A stretch of 64,000 bases of DNA from an uncultured Methylopila sp. (GTDB lineage: Bacteria; Pseudomonadota; Alphaproteobacteria; Rhizobiales; Methylopilaceae). The translations under genes and the position numbers were made by a program. Of the stretch, positions 1 through 7,134 are shown piece by piece. The notes beneath the pieces were generated by a model. It saw only the letters and a list, made by a program, of their open reading frames with translations, was not told the origin of the DNA and searched no databases. The stretch spans positions 1-64,000 of the forward strand of contig CABHPB010000072.1 in the NCBI GenBank assembly GCA_902168115.1. Direction: 5' to 3'. Each line of letters begins with the position of its first letter. Position 1 is the first letter of the stretch.

Positions 1-39
1 CGCTGACTCCCCTCCCCTCAAGGGGGAGGGGAGTCAGCG
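1..39. repeat. Perfect 17-bp inverted repeat (REP-like hairpin)
   Basis: Positions 1-17 and 23-39 are exact reverse complements around a TCAAG loop. The stop codon of the methyltransferase gene lies in the right arm, so the hairpin forms at the 3' end of that transcript and may end or protect it. The core (CCCTCCCC, short loop, GGGGAGGG) recurs near 35557, 35675 and 42158. No T-run can be judged because the window ends here. Confidence 0.75.
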
Positions 40-834
40 CGTCATCGCGTAGAGGGCGACGGCGCTCGTCGCGGCGACGTTGAGGCTGTCGAAGCCGGCC
101 GCCATGTCGATCCGCGCCGTCCGCGCCCGCGTCATCAGCGCCTCGGACAAGCCGGGACCCTCCGCCCCGAGCAGCAGCGCCATGCGCGGCGCGCGGGCGA
201 TTTCGTGCAGCTGCACGTCGCCTGCCGGGCTGAGCGCGACGGTCTCGAACTTCGCCGCCTCCAGCGCGTCCAGCATCTCTTCGCCCGAACCGCCTCGCGC
301 AAAGGGCGTGATCAGGCTGGCGCCGACCGAGACGCGGATCGCCTTGCGGTAGAGCGGGTCGCAGCAGGCGCCGTCGAGCAGCACGGCGTTCGCCCCGAAG
401 GCGGCGGCGTTGCGAAAGATCCCGCCGACATTGTCGTGGTTCGACACGCCCGACAGCGCGACGACGAGCGCCTTTTCAGGCAGCCCCGCGAGCAGAGCCG
501 ACGCGCCCTCGTCCGGCGCGCGCCGGCCGATCGCCAGCACGCCGCGATGGATGTGGAAGCCGACCACGGCGTCCATGACAGCTTGCGCGGCGACATAGAG
601 CGGGACGTCCGGCGACAGAGGGTCGAGCAGGTCGCCGAGGTTATCGAGCCGTTTTTCGGAGACGAGCACGCTTTCCGCCGCGTGCCGGCATCGCCCCGAC
701 AGCAGCAGGCGCAGCACCACCTCGCCCTCGGCCACGAACCGCTCGCCGTGCCCCACGACGTCCCGCTCCTTCACGGCGCGATAGGGCGCGATGCGTGGGT
801 CGTCGGGGTCGGTGATAGGGATGGCGTCGCTCAC
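34..834 (-). CDS. TrmH/SpoU-family RNA 2'-O-methyltransferase
   Basis: Predicted SAM-dependent 2'-O-ribose methyltransferase acting on tRNA or rRNA in the cytoplasm; the target base cannot be read from sequence. The 266-residue protein has an N-terminal substrate-binding region and the three SpoU motifs of the knotted SPOUT fold: NHDNVGGIFRNAAAFG (about 131-146), LLLGAEGPGLSE (about 222-233) and DSLNVAATSAVALY (about 249-262). It starts with GTG at 834. This GTG overlaps the TGA stop of the ABC-F gene by four bases (GTGA), which indicates translational coupling. Length and motif order are normal for the family. Confidence 0.9.
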   Translation of the reverse strand: MSDAIPITDPDDPRIAPYRAVKERDVVGHGERFVAEGEVVLRLLLSGRCRHAAESVLVSEKRLDNLGDLLDPLSPDVPLYVAAQAVMDAVVGFHIHRGVLAIGRRAPDEGASALLAGLPEKALVVALSGVSNHDNVGGIFRNAAAFGANAVLLDGACCDPLYRKAIRVSVGASLITPFARGGSGEEMLDALEAAKFETVALSPAGDVQLHEIARAPRMALLLGAEGPGLSEALMTRARTARIDMAAGFDSLNVAATSAVALYAMTR

Positions 835-2645
835 CCCGCGGCGAGCTCTTCCCGCAGCATTTCGAGCTCGAGCCAGCGGTCCTCCGCGGACGACCGCTCG
901 GAGGACGCCTTTTCGAGCGCGGCGGTGGCGGCCTCAAAACCCTTCGGGTCGCGCGCATAAAGCGCGGGGTCGGCGAGCGTCTTCTCGTGCCGGGCCATCT
1001 CCGCCTCGAGCTCCTCGATGCGCCTCGGCAGCGTGTCGAGCGCGTGCTGGTCCTTGAACGACAGCTTTTTGCGCGCGATCGGAGCGGCGGGGGACGACCC
1101 GGATTTCTCCGCGCGCGCCGGGGCGGCGCGCTCCACCGTCCGCGCCTGCACGCCCTGGCCGCGCTGCGCGACCATGTCGGAATAGCCGCCGGCGTACTCC
1201 ACCCAGCGCCCGTCGCCCTCGGCGACGATCACCGCCTCGACGGTGCGGTCCAAAAAATCGCGGTCGTGGCTGACGAGGATGACCGTGCCGGGATGGTCGG
1301 CGACCATCTCCTGCAACAGGTCCAGCGTCTCGAGGTCGAGGTCGTTGGTCGGCTCGTCGAGCACCAGCAGGTTGGCGGGCGTCGCGAGCGCCTTGGCGAG
1401 CAGCAGCCGGCCGCGCTCGCCGCCCGACAGCGCCTTGACGGGCGATCCGGCCTGCTCGGGCGCGAACAGAAAGTCCTTCATGTAGCTCATGACGTGCTTG
1501 GTCCCGCCGCCGACGTCGACCGTGTCGCCGCCGCCGCCGGTGAGCGCGTCCTTGAGGCTCATCTCGGGATCGAGGCTCGACCGGCGTTGGTCGATCGTCG
1601 CGATCTCGACAGTCGAGCCGATCCGCACCACGCCGCTGTCCGGCTTCAGCTGTCCGGTGAGCAGGTTGATCAGGGTGGTCTTGCCGGCGCCGTTCGCCCC
1701 GACCAGCCCGATCCGGTTCCCGCGCGCGACGCGGGTCGAGAAGTCCTTCACGATCGGCCGCTCGCCGAAGGACTTCGAGACGGCCTTGGCCTCCAGCACC
1801 AGCGCGCCCGAAGTTTCGCCCTCGGTGACGGTGAGCTTCACCGAGCCTTGCGCGCGGGTCGCGGTCCGGCGCTGCTCGCGCATGTCGTCGAGCCGGGCGA
1901 GGCGCCCGACATTGCGCTTGCGGCGGGCGGTGACGCCGTAGCGCAGCCAGTCCTTCTCGCGCTCGATCTGGCGGTCGAGCTTGTGCCGGTCGAGCTCCTC
2001 CTGCGCCAGCGCCTCGTCGCGCCACGCCTCGAAGGCTCCAAAACCCTTGCCGAGGCGGCGGGTGCGGCCGCGGTCGAGCCAGAGCGTGCTCCGCGTCAGA
2101 TTTTCAAGGAAGCGCCGGTCGTGGCTGATCAGCACCAGCGCCGAGCGCGAGCTCTTCAGCTCCTCCTCCAGCCACTCGATCGCCGGCAGGTCGAGATGAT
2201 TTGTCGGCTCGTCCAGCAGCAGGATGTCCGGCTCCGGCGCAAGCGCGCGGGCGAGCGCGGCGCGGCGCGCCTCGCCGCCGGACAGCTTCGAGGTGTCGGC
2301 GTCGGGGCTGAGCCCGAGGGCGTCGAGCAGATATTGCGCGCGATGGCCGTCGTCGCCAGCTTCCAGCCCCGCCTCGACGAAGGAAAGCGCCGTCGGGAAG
2401 CCGGAAAAGTCGGGCTCCTGAGCGAGATAGCGGACCGTGGCGCCGGGCTGGATGAAGCGCGTCCCGTCGTCGGCCTCGACCGCCCCGGCGGCGATCTTCA
2501 AGAGGGTGGACTTGCCCGAGCCGTTGCGGCCGACCAGCCCGAGCCGCTCGCCGGGCGAGACGGAGATCTCCGCGCCGTCGAGCAGCGGCTTGCCGCCGAA
2601 GGTGAGGCGGATGTCCTTGAGGAGGAGGAGAGGGGGCGCGGCCAT
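831..2645 (-). CDS. uup: ABC-F family ATPase, Uup-like
   Basis: Soluble duplicated ATP-binding-cassette protein of the ABC-F class, a group that works on ribosomes or DNA rather than in transport. It shows Walker A GRNGSGKST and signature LSGGEARRAALARAL in the first half, GANGAGKTT and LSGGERGRLLLAKAL in the second. A C-terminal charged coiled-coil segment (ELEAEMARHEKTLADPA and after) is typical of Uup. There are no membrane segments. I chose the ATG at 2645 (604 residues, MAAPPLLLLKD), since the 12 upstream in-frame residues look non-native. It is coupled to the downstream methyltransferase. The Uup assignment rests on the C-terminal extension; another ABC-F paralogue is possible. Confidence 0.88.
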   Translation of the reverse strand: MAAPPLLLLKDIRLTFGGKPLLDGAEISVSPGERLGLVGRNGSGKSTLLKIAAGAVEADDGTRFIQPGATVRYLAQEPDFSGFPTALSFVEAGLEAGDDGHRAQYLLDALGLSPDADTSKLSGGEARRAALARALAPEPDILLLDEPTNHLDLPAIEWLEEELKSSRSALVLISHDRRFLENLTRSTLWLDRGRTRRLGKGFGAFEAWRDEALAQEELDRHKLDRQIEREKDWLRYGVTARRKRNVGRLARLDDMREQRRTATRAQGSVKLTVTEGETSGALVLEAKAVSKSFGERPIVKDFSTRVARGNRIGLVGANGAGKTTLINLLTGQLKPDSGVVRIGSTVEIATIDQRRSSLDPEMSLKDALTGGGGDTVDVGGGTKHVMSYMKDFLFAPEQAGSPVKALSGGERGRLLLAKALATPANLLVLDEPTNDLDLETLDLLQEMVADHPGTVILVSHDRDFLDRTVEAVIVAEGDGRWVEYAGGYSDMVAQRGQGVQARTVERAAPARAEKSGSSPAAPIARKKLSFKDQHALDTLPRRIEELEAEMARHEKTLADPALYARDPKGFEAATAALEKASSERSSAEDRWLELEMLREELAAG

Positions 2646-2685
2646 GGGCTGCGTGATAGGCGGCGCCGAAAGCGCCCGCAAGGCC

Positions 2686-4056
2686 TCAGCCGACGGCCGC
2701 CGCCTTCGGGTTCATGCCGATCTTGGGCTTTTCCGAAGCGAGCCTCACCGCGATGCGGACCGCGCCGTCGTCGAGCTGCTCGATGGCGGTGCCGAGCTGG
2801 TCGGCATAGGCCCCCATGAGCCTCTGCGACAGGCCGCCCTCCGGCAGCCAGCCGGGCTGCGGGCCCGAGATCAGCAGGGCGATCTGCCCGTCCTCGCTGC
2901 TCGACGCGACGACGCTCGCGGACTGACAGGCGGAGGCTGCGGCGCTCAGCAGCTCCATGATGAGCAAAGCGAGCGAGACAGCCCGGTCGAGGTCGACCTC
3001 GCCGGCGTCCTTCGGAAAATCGGCCGAGACCTCGAAGCGTCGCCCGCCGACCGCCTGCCGCGCCTGCTGGGCGACGTCACGCACGAGCGCCGCCACCTCG
3101 ACATGGCCGATCTCGCCGGAGGCGTAGGAGACCTTGTAAGCGGCCGCCATCGCCCGGACCCGGTCCTCCGGGGCCCGCAGGATCGCGCTCAGCGTCTCGG
3201 GCGCCTCCTGCCGCTGCAAGGCGAGCAGGCTGGCGATCATCTGGAAGTTGTTCTTCACGCGATGATGCAGCTCGCGCAGCAGGCGGTCGCGGTCCTCGAC
3301 CGCCGAGGTCAGGGCGTTCGACCGTTCCTCAACGCGCAGCGCCATGGCGTCGAGCGCTTCGCCGAGCTGCATCAACTCGTCGGGAGCGCCCTTCAGCGCG
3401 GCCGAGCGGGTCGCGATCCGCGCGCCGTCGGAGGCCGCCGCGGCGGACTTCAGCACCCGGATCCAGCGCAGCACGAAGCGTTCGATGCCGAACAGCACGA
3501 GGCCGACGCACAGCAGGATCATCAGCGCCGGCAGCGCGAGCGCCAGCATCAGCCACAGCGTCTTGTTGCGGGCCATCAGATCGAACGGCGTGGCGGCGAT
3601 CGCGAACGCCTGGCCGGTCTTCACGGGCGCGACCGCATAGCGATAGGCCCGTCCATCGGCCCCGCGCGCCTTGAGAATGCGCTTGTCGGCGGTCGCCATC
3701 GTCGGCAGGCCGTTGGCGGGCAGCCAGTCGCGCCCGAAGGGCGAGACCTCCTCGTCGAGCGCCAGCGGCGACCCGTCCTTGGCGACGACGGCGGCGGCGA
3801 TCTCGAACCGCGACCCCCGGTCCTTGAAGATCTGGTCGCGCATGCCGGATTCGAGCGGCGCGCCGTCACCCTTCATGCCCGAGGCGCGCGCCGCGACCAG
3901 CGTAGCCGCCTGCACGAGGCGGTCCCTGTCCGCGACGTCCGCGAGCTGCGACTGGTTCACGCCGATCCAGACCGCCAGCGCGATGACCGGAACGTTCGCC
4001 GCGATCAGGAGAAGCGCGATGCGGCTGCGAAGCGTGTTGAACGAGGGAAGGGTCAT
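2686..4056 (-). CDS. Membrane HisKA_2-type sensor kinase, probable PhyK-like stress sensor
   Basis: 456 residues. A first membrane helix (about 13-33) is followed by a periplasmic stretch of about 130 residues, a second helix (about 167-190), a HAMP-like linker, and a HisKA_2 dimerisation box LHHRVKNNFQMIASLLALQ with the likely phosphoacceptor His265. It lies 24 bases after ecfG, as expected for a kinase feeding PhyR, and I infer that role from position. The ATPase domain is odd: the N-box reads LIMELLSAAASA, keeping the Glu but lacking the usual Asn residues. Either the domain has diverged or the protein works mainly as a phosphatase or phosphotransfer protein. It begins at ATG 4056. Confidence 0.8.
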   Translation of the reverse strand: MTLPSFNTLRSRIALLLIAANVPVIALAVWIGVNQSQLADVADRDRLVQAATLVAARASGMKGDGAPLESGMRDQIFKDRGSRFEIAAAVVAKDGSPLALDEEVSPFGRDWLPANGLPTMATADKRILKARGADGRAYRYAVAPVKTGQAFAIAATPFDLMARNKTLWLMLALALPALMILLCVGLVLFGIERFVLRWIRVLKSAAAASDGARIATRSAALKGAPDELMQLGEALDAMALRVEERSNALTSAVEDRDRLLRELHHRVKNNFQMIASLLALQRQEAPETLSAILRAPEDRVRAMAAAYKVSYASGEIGHVEVAALVRDVAQQARQAVGGRRFEVSADFPKDAGEVDLDRAVSLALLIMELLSAAASACQSASVVASSSEDGQIALLISGPQPGWLPEGGLSQRLMGAYADQLGTAIEQLDDGAVRIAVRLASEKPKIGMNPKAAAVG

Positions 4057-4080
4057 GTCGGGTCGGGGCGCCGGCTGGGA

Positions 4081-4638
4081 TCAGCCGCCCCCGGCTCCTG
4101 CCCCCAAGGCGGCCCTCAGCTCGGCGTCGAGGCCAATCTCGCCGGCGTCGAGATTGAGACGCTTGGCGAGCGCGTTGCGCGCCCGGTTGACGCGGCTCTT
4201 CACGGTCCCGACCGCGCAGCCCGAGATCTCGGCGGCTTCCTCATAGGAGAACTCGGCCGCGCCGATGAGGATCAGCGCCTCGCGCTGCTCTTCGGGAAGC
4301 TCCCCGAGCGCCTTGCGGAAGTCGACGAGATCCATGTGGCCGTTCTGCTGCGGGGCGACCGCGACGCCCTCGGCGAAGACGCCGTCGGTGTCCTGGACCT
4401 CGCGGCGCCGGCGCCGGATGTCGGAAATGTAGACGTTGCGCAGGATGGTGAAGAGCCAGGCGCGCATGTTCGTGCCCTCGGTGAAGCTGCCGAGGTTGCG
4501 CCAGGCCTTGACGAGGGTTTCCTGAACGAGGTCGTCCGCGCGGTCCATCTGGCCGGCGAGCGAGACGGCGAACGCGCGCAGACTCGGGATGTGCACGAGC
4601 AGTTCGTCCCGCGGAGCGGGCGGCTTAGGCTCTGTCAT
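4081..4638 (-). CDS. ecfG: EcfG-type sigma factor of the general stress response
   Basis: ECF sigma factor of 185 residues. Region 2 contains ADDLVQETLVKAWRNLGSF and RAWLFTILRN; region 4 contains LPEEQREALILIGAAEFSYE and the helix-turn-helix around EEAAEISGCAVGTVKSRV. In alphaproteobacteria EcfG directs RNA polymerase to stress promoters (GGAAC-16/17-CGTT) and is held inactive by NepR until PhyR is phosphorylated. The ATG at 4638 overlaps the nepR stop (ATGA), so the two are coupled and made in proportion. Identification rests on the sigma domains plus direct linkage to nepR and phyR. Confidence 0.92.
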   Translation of the reverse strand: MTEPKPPAPRDELLVHIPSLRAFAVSLAGQMDRADDLVQETLVKAWRNLGSFTEGTNMRAWLFTILRNVYISDIRRRRREVQDTDGVFAEGVAVAPQQNGHMDLVDFRKALGELPEEQREALILIGAAEFSYEEAAEISGCAVGTVKSRVNRARNALAKRLNLDAGEIGLDAELRAALGAGAGGG

Positions 4639-4838
4639 CGCGTGCGCGACTGGCGAACGTCGTTGTCGTCCTGGCCGTTGCTCGGGTCTTCCCGGCGGTC
4701 GAGCTCCGCCAGCAATTCCATGAACCGATCCGGCACGGGTTGATTGAGGATATCGACGTAACCCGCCCGCAGTTGCCGGCCGATATGGGCCTGAACGTCG
4801 GTGTCGAGTTGCAATGCCCCGCCCTTGCGCTGCGTCAT
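4635..4838 (-). CDS. nepR: NepR anti-sigma factor
   Basis: 67-residue acidic protein with the NepR core: IGRQLRAGYVDILNQPVPDR (about 20-39) followed by FMELLAELDRRE. NepR binds EcfG and blocks it; phosphorylated PhyR sequesters NepR through its sigma-like domain. I chose the ATG at 4838 because it has AGGAAAG about 5-8 bases upstream and gives the usual NepR length; a longer in-frame extension to 4991 is Arg-rich and non-native. The stop overlaps the ecfG start. A candidate sigma-EcfG promoter lies about 120 bases upstream, which would make the operon autoregulated. Confidence 0.93.
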   Translation of the reverse strand: MTQRKGGALQLDTDVQAHIGRQLRAGYVDILNQPVPDRFMELLAELDRREDPSNGQDDNDVRQSRTR

Positions 4839-4955
4839 GCTCACTTTCCTACGCGGCCCGCCGAGACTGACGAGGCGCGGCGTTCCCCACTTTTCGGTCC
4901 CGACTCCGGCCGGAACCGTACGAAGCCCGCCACGCAAGTTGGCGGCCGGACGCTT

Positions 4956-4981
4956 AACTTTCGCTAACGTTCTAGAGTTCC
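4956..4981 (-). promoter_or_regulatory. Candidate sigma-EcfG promoter of nepR-ecfG
   Basis: On the minus strand GGAAC (4977-4981) is followed after exactly 17 bases by AGTT (4956-4959). The known EcfG consensus is GGAAC-N16/17-CGTT, so nine bases are compared and eight agree. It is oriented towards nepR, with a leader of roughly 110 bases. Autoregulation of nepR-ecfG is the rule in studied alphaproteobacteria. Confidence 0.65.
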
Positions 4982-5100
4982 CTGCCGACATGGACAGATC
5001 GCCGCATGAAAATGCGACGGGATCGCACAGGATTCTGTGTCCCGCCCATCAAAAGAGCGACTGAGCGTCTCAAATCGAAGCCGGACTGGCGCGCCCGGCT

Positions 5101-5424
5101 TCACTTGACTTCCGACGCCCACGGGCCGGCCGGGCTCAACGTCGAGACCGTGCCCTTTTCGACTGTCGTCGTCCGGGCCGCCTGATCGACGGTAAGCTGG
5201 CCTGCCGCGCCGGCGACCGGAACAGCTGGCGCGATCCTCGCGGACTTGACCGCGAGAGGCGCAGTCGTCGCGGTCGGCGCCGCGCCGCCTTCGGACAGCG
5301 CCAGCACGGCCGCGGCGGCAGCCACGGCGACGAGCGCAGACCGGAAGATCATCCCCGACGTAAGGCGCCCCGATACGGTCCGTAGCGTCCTATGGTCGAG
5401 CGAACTGTGGCTCAGGTAAGCCAT
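5101..5424 (-). CDS. Small exported or membrane-anchored protein in the stress cassette
   Basis: 107 residues, not recognised. A basic N-terminus is followed by one hydrophobic segment (about 25-45, FRSALVAVAAAAAVLALSEG), then a Thr/Ala/Val-rich tail with no conserved motif that I can name. It may be a signal anchor or a cleaved signal peptide. ATG 5424 is preceded by AAGGA at a good distance. It sits between phyR and nepR on the same strand, with a candidate stress promoter just upstream, so it is probably part of the stress regulon. Function unknown. Confidence 0.6.
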   Translation of the reverse strand: MAYLSHSSLDHRTLRTVSGRLTSGMIFRSALVAVAAAAAVLALSEGGAAPTATTAPLAVKSARIAPAVPVAGAAGQLTVDQAARTTTVEKGTVSTLSPAGPWASEVK

Positions 5425-5491
5425 GGTCGCATCCTTGTCATCGGAACGTCGCGCGGTCGTCGACAGGACGCCGCCCGATCATTGCGGCCAC

Positions 5492-5516
5492 AACGCGCAG
5501 CGGGCCCGGAAGTTTC
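5492..5516 (-). promoter_or_regulatory. Candidate sigma-EcfG promoter upstream of the small exported gene
   Basis: On the minus strand GAAAC (5512-5516) is followed by 16 bases and then a perfect CGTT (5492-5495). One mismatch to the GGAAC -35 consensus. It points at the gene starting at 5424. It overlaps the 5501-5528 hairpin, so promoter and 3' hairpin of phyR would share sequence. Confidence 0.4.
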
Positions 5517-5528
5517 CATCCGGGCCCG
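5501..5528 (-). terminator. 10-bp hairpin downstream of phyR
   Basis: CGGGCCCGGA (5501-5510) and TCCGGGCCCG (5519-5528) form a perfect 10-bp stem with an 8-base loop, about 30 bases past the phyR stop. There is no T-run on either strand, so it is at best a weak intrinsic terminator; an RNA-stabilising or processing role is possible. Confidence 0.45.
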
Positions 5529-5557
5529 CCATACGTATTCGTACGGATGCGACGGGG

Positions 5558-6355
5558 TCAGGCGCTCGCGCGCGCGGCGCCTCGTTTCGCACGGGCGCCG
5601 AAGAACAGCGCCTGGCTGACGATCGCCTTCACGGTCGAGGTCTGGAACGGCTTCGTCACGAGGAAGACCGGCTCCGGGCGCTCGCCCGAGAGCAGGCGCT
5701 CGGGATAGGCCGTGATGAAGATCACGGGGACCTCGAGGTCCGGCAGCATCTCCTGCACCGCTTCAAGGCCCGACGAGCCGTCGGCGAGCTGGATGTCGGC
5801 CAGAACCAGGCCCGGCTTCGACTTCGCGGCTAGGGCGACCGCCTCGGTGTGGGTGCGCGCGGTGCCGACGACGCGATGGCCGAGGCTCTCTACCAGCTTG
5901 GCGAGATCCATCGCGATGATCGGCTCGTCCTCGATGATCAGCACGTCGGTCGCGACCTGCTCGGCGATCTCCCGGCCGGCCTCGTCGATCGCGCTCGCGA
6001 TCTCCGACTCGCTGAGGCCAAGGATGCGGCCGGCCTCGGACGGGGTGAAGCCCTCGACCGACACGAGCAGGAAGACCTGCCGCGAGCGCGGCGTCAGCGC
6101 CTCGATCGTACGCTCGGACTGCTGCGCTTCCGCGCCGGTCTCGACGTTGAGCGCGACCGACGACCAGATGCGGGAGAAGATCGCATAGAGGCCGACGCGA
6201 GGGTCGACCCCCGAGGGAAAGATCGAGGGGTCGGCGATGAGGGCCTTGAGCACCGCCGCGACATAGGCGTCGCCGCTGTCCTGGCGCCCGGTCAGGGCGC
6301 GGGCGTAGCGACGCAGGAAGGGCAGGTGCGGGGCGATTGTGTCGGCGAGAGCCAT
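5558..6355 (-). CDS. phyR: PhyR general stress response regulator (anti-anti-sigma)
   Basis: 265-residue fusion diagnostic of PhyR: an N-terminal sigma-like domain of the EcfG type (about 1-135, with TPRSRQVFLLVSVEGFTPSE) and a C-terminal receiver domain. The receiver shows the acidic pair (IEDEP), the phosphoacceptor Asp187 (VLADIQLADG), the FITAYPERLL motif of the FAT GUY receiver group, and Lys235 (TKPF). Phosphorylation exposes the sigma-like domain, which binds NepR and frees EcfG. Start ATG 6355 has only a weak ribosome site. Here phyR lies on the same strand as nepR-ecfG with one gene between, whereas many relatives have it divergent. Confidence 0.95.
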   Translation of the reverse strand: MALADTIAPHLPFLRRYARALTGRQDSGDAYVAAVLKALIADPSIFPSGVDPRVGLYAIFSRIWSSVALNVETGAEAQQSERTIEALTPRSRQVFLLVSVEGFTPSEAGRILGLSESEIASAIDEAGREIAEQVATDVLIIEDEPIIAMDLAKLVESLGHRVVGTARTHTEAVALAAKSKPGLVLADIQLADGSSGLEAVQEMLPDLEVPVIFITAYPERLLSGERPEPVFLVTKPFQTSTVKAIVSQALFFGARAKRGAARASA

Positions 6356-6453
6356 TTAGACCAGTGTCCGGGATAGGGTCAGAGAGCGCGGGATTTCCCG
6401 GCTCGTCGCATCATGGTGCGCGCGGGCCAGAGAGCAAGGGCCCGGTACCGATG

Positions 6454-7062
6454 TCAACGTCCGAGGGCGTCGGCCGGGATCCGGGCCTCCATGACGAGAG
6501 GGGCCTCGGACAGGCGATAGAGCGCGCCCGAAAGGTTGCGCGCCAGCCCCTCGGCGATCGACCAGCCGAGATCGTCGCCCGCGCCGGCCGGATCGGCCGC
6601 GCCGGTCTTCGCCGCGACGCGCATCACCAGAACGCCCCCGTCCTCGCGGATCGCGATCTCCGCCGCGCCGGCGTCGTCGGCAAGACCCCGGCGGAACAGA
6701 GCGATCACGAGTTCGCCGAGAACGCGGCTGATCGCGTCGGCCCTCGCCGCGGACACGCGCGCCGGGGCGCCCTCCAGCGCGACGCTCCGCCGCCGCTCGG
6801 GGTCGAGCGCTTCGATCAGCCGGGACGCGAGCTCGGGCAGGTCGAGGACGACGTGCGATCCGGCCTGCGCCGCGTCGCCTGACGAGAAGGTCAGCGCCTC
6901 GAAGCGCGCGCGCAGGTCGACGAAGGCCTCGCGGCAGGCGCCCGGCGGCATGCGCCGGCCGAACAGCCCGACCAGACTCGTCATGTTCTGGATCTGGTTC
7001 CTGTGACGATGCTGCAGCGTCGCCAGAGGGTCGTCGCCGGACCGGTTCGGATCAACTTCCAT
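6454..7062 (-). CDS. HisKA_2-like protein with degenerate ATPase domain
   Basis: 202 residues, no membrane segment and no sensor domain. The N-terminus carries LQHRHRNQIQNMTSLVGLF, which matches the HisKA_2/HWE pattern (HRxKNxxQ) with His18 as candidate phosphoacceptor. The rest resembles a HATPase fold, but the N-box is LGELVIALFRRGL without the catalytic Asn, while a glycine-rich segment (GAGDDLGWSIAEGLARNL) remains. It could be a phosphotransfer protein, a pseudokinase partner of PhyR, or a diverged kinase. Its place directly upstream of phyR, 98 bases away on the same strand, supports a stress-signalling role. Confidence 0.6.
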   Translation of the reverse strand: MEVDPNRSGDDPLATLQHRHRNQIQNMTSLVGLFGRRMPPGACREAFVDLRARFEALTFSSGDAAQAGSHVVLDLPELASRLIEALDPERRRSVALEGAPARVSAARADAISRVLGELVIALFRRGLADDAGAAEIAIREDGGVLVMRVAAKTGAADPAGAGDDLGWSIAEGLARNLSGALYRLSEAPLVMEARIPADALGR

Positions 7063-7095
7063 GGCATGGGATTTATCTCTTATTGCGCAGCCGCC

Positions 7096-7113
7096 CTATG
7101 TCATCCGACATAG
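7096..7113. promoter_or_regulatory. Palindrome in the divergent 6454/crp intergenic region
   Basis: CTATGTC-ATCC-GACATAG is a perfect 7-bp inverted repeat with a 4-base spacer, the geometry of FNR/FixK-family operators (arms separated by four bases) though not their TTGAT sequence. It lies 22 bases before the Crp/Fnr-family start and 33 bases before the divergent start at 7062, so a protein bound here could control both. Confidence 0.45.
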
Positions 7114-7134
7114 CGAGGCAGCGGAATTTGGTTG

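Noticed and set aside
4881-4920. Further GGAAC matches near nepR (one on each strand)
   Set aside because: Neither has a GTT element at 16-17 bases, and the plus-strand copy has no gene to drive.
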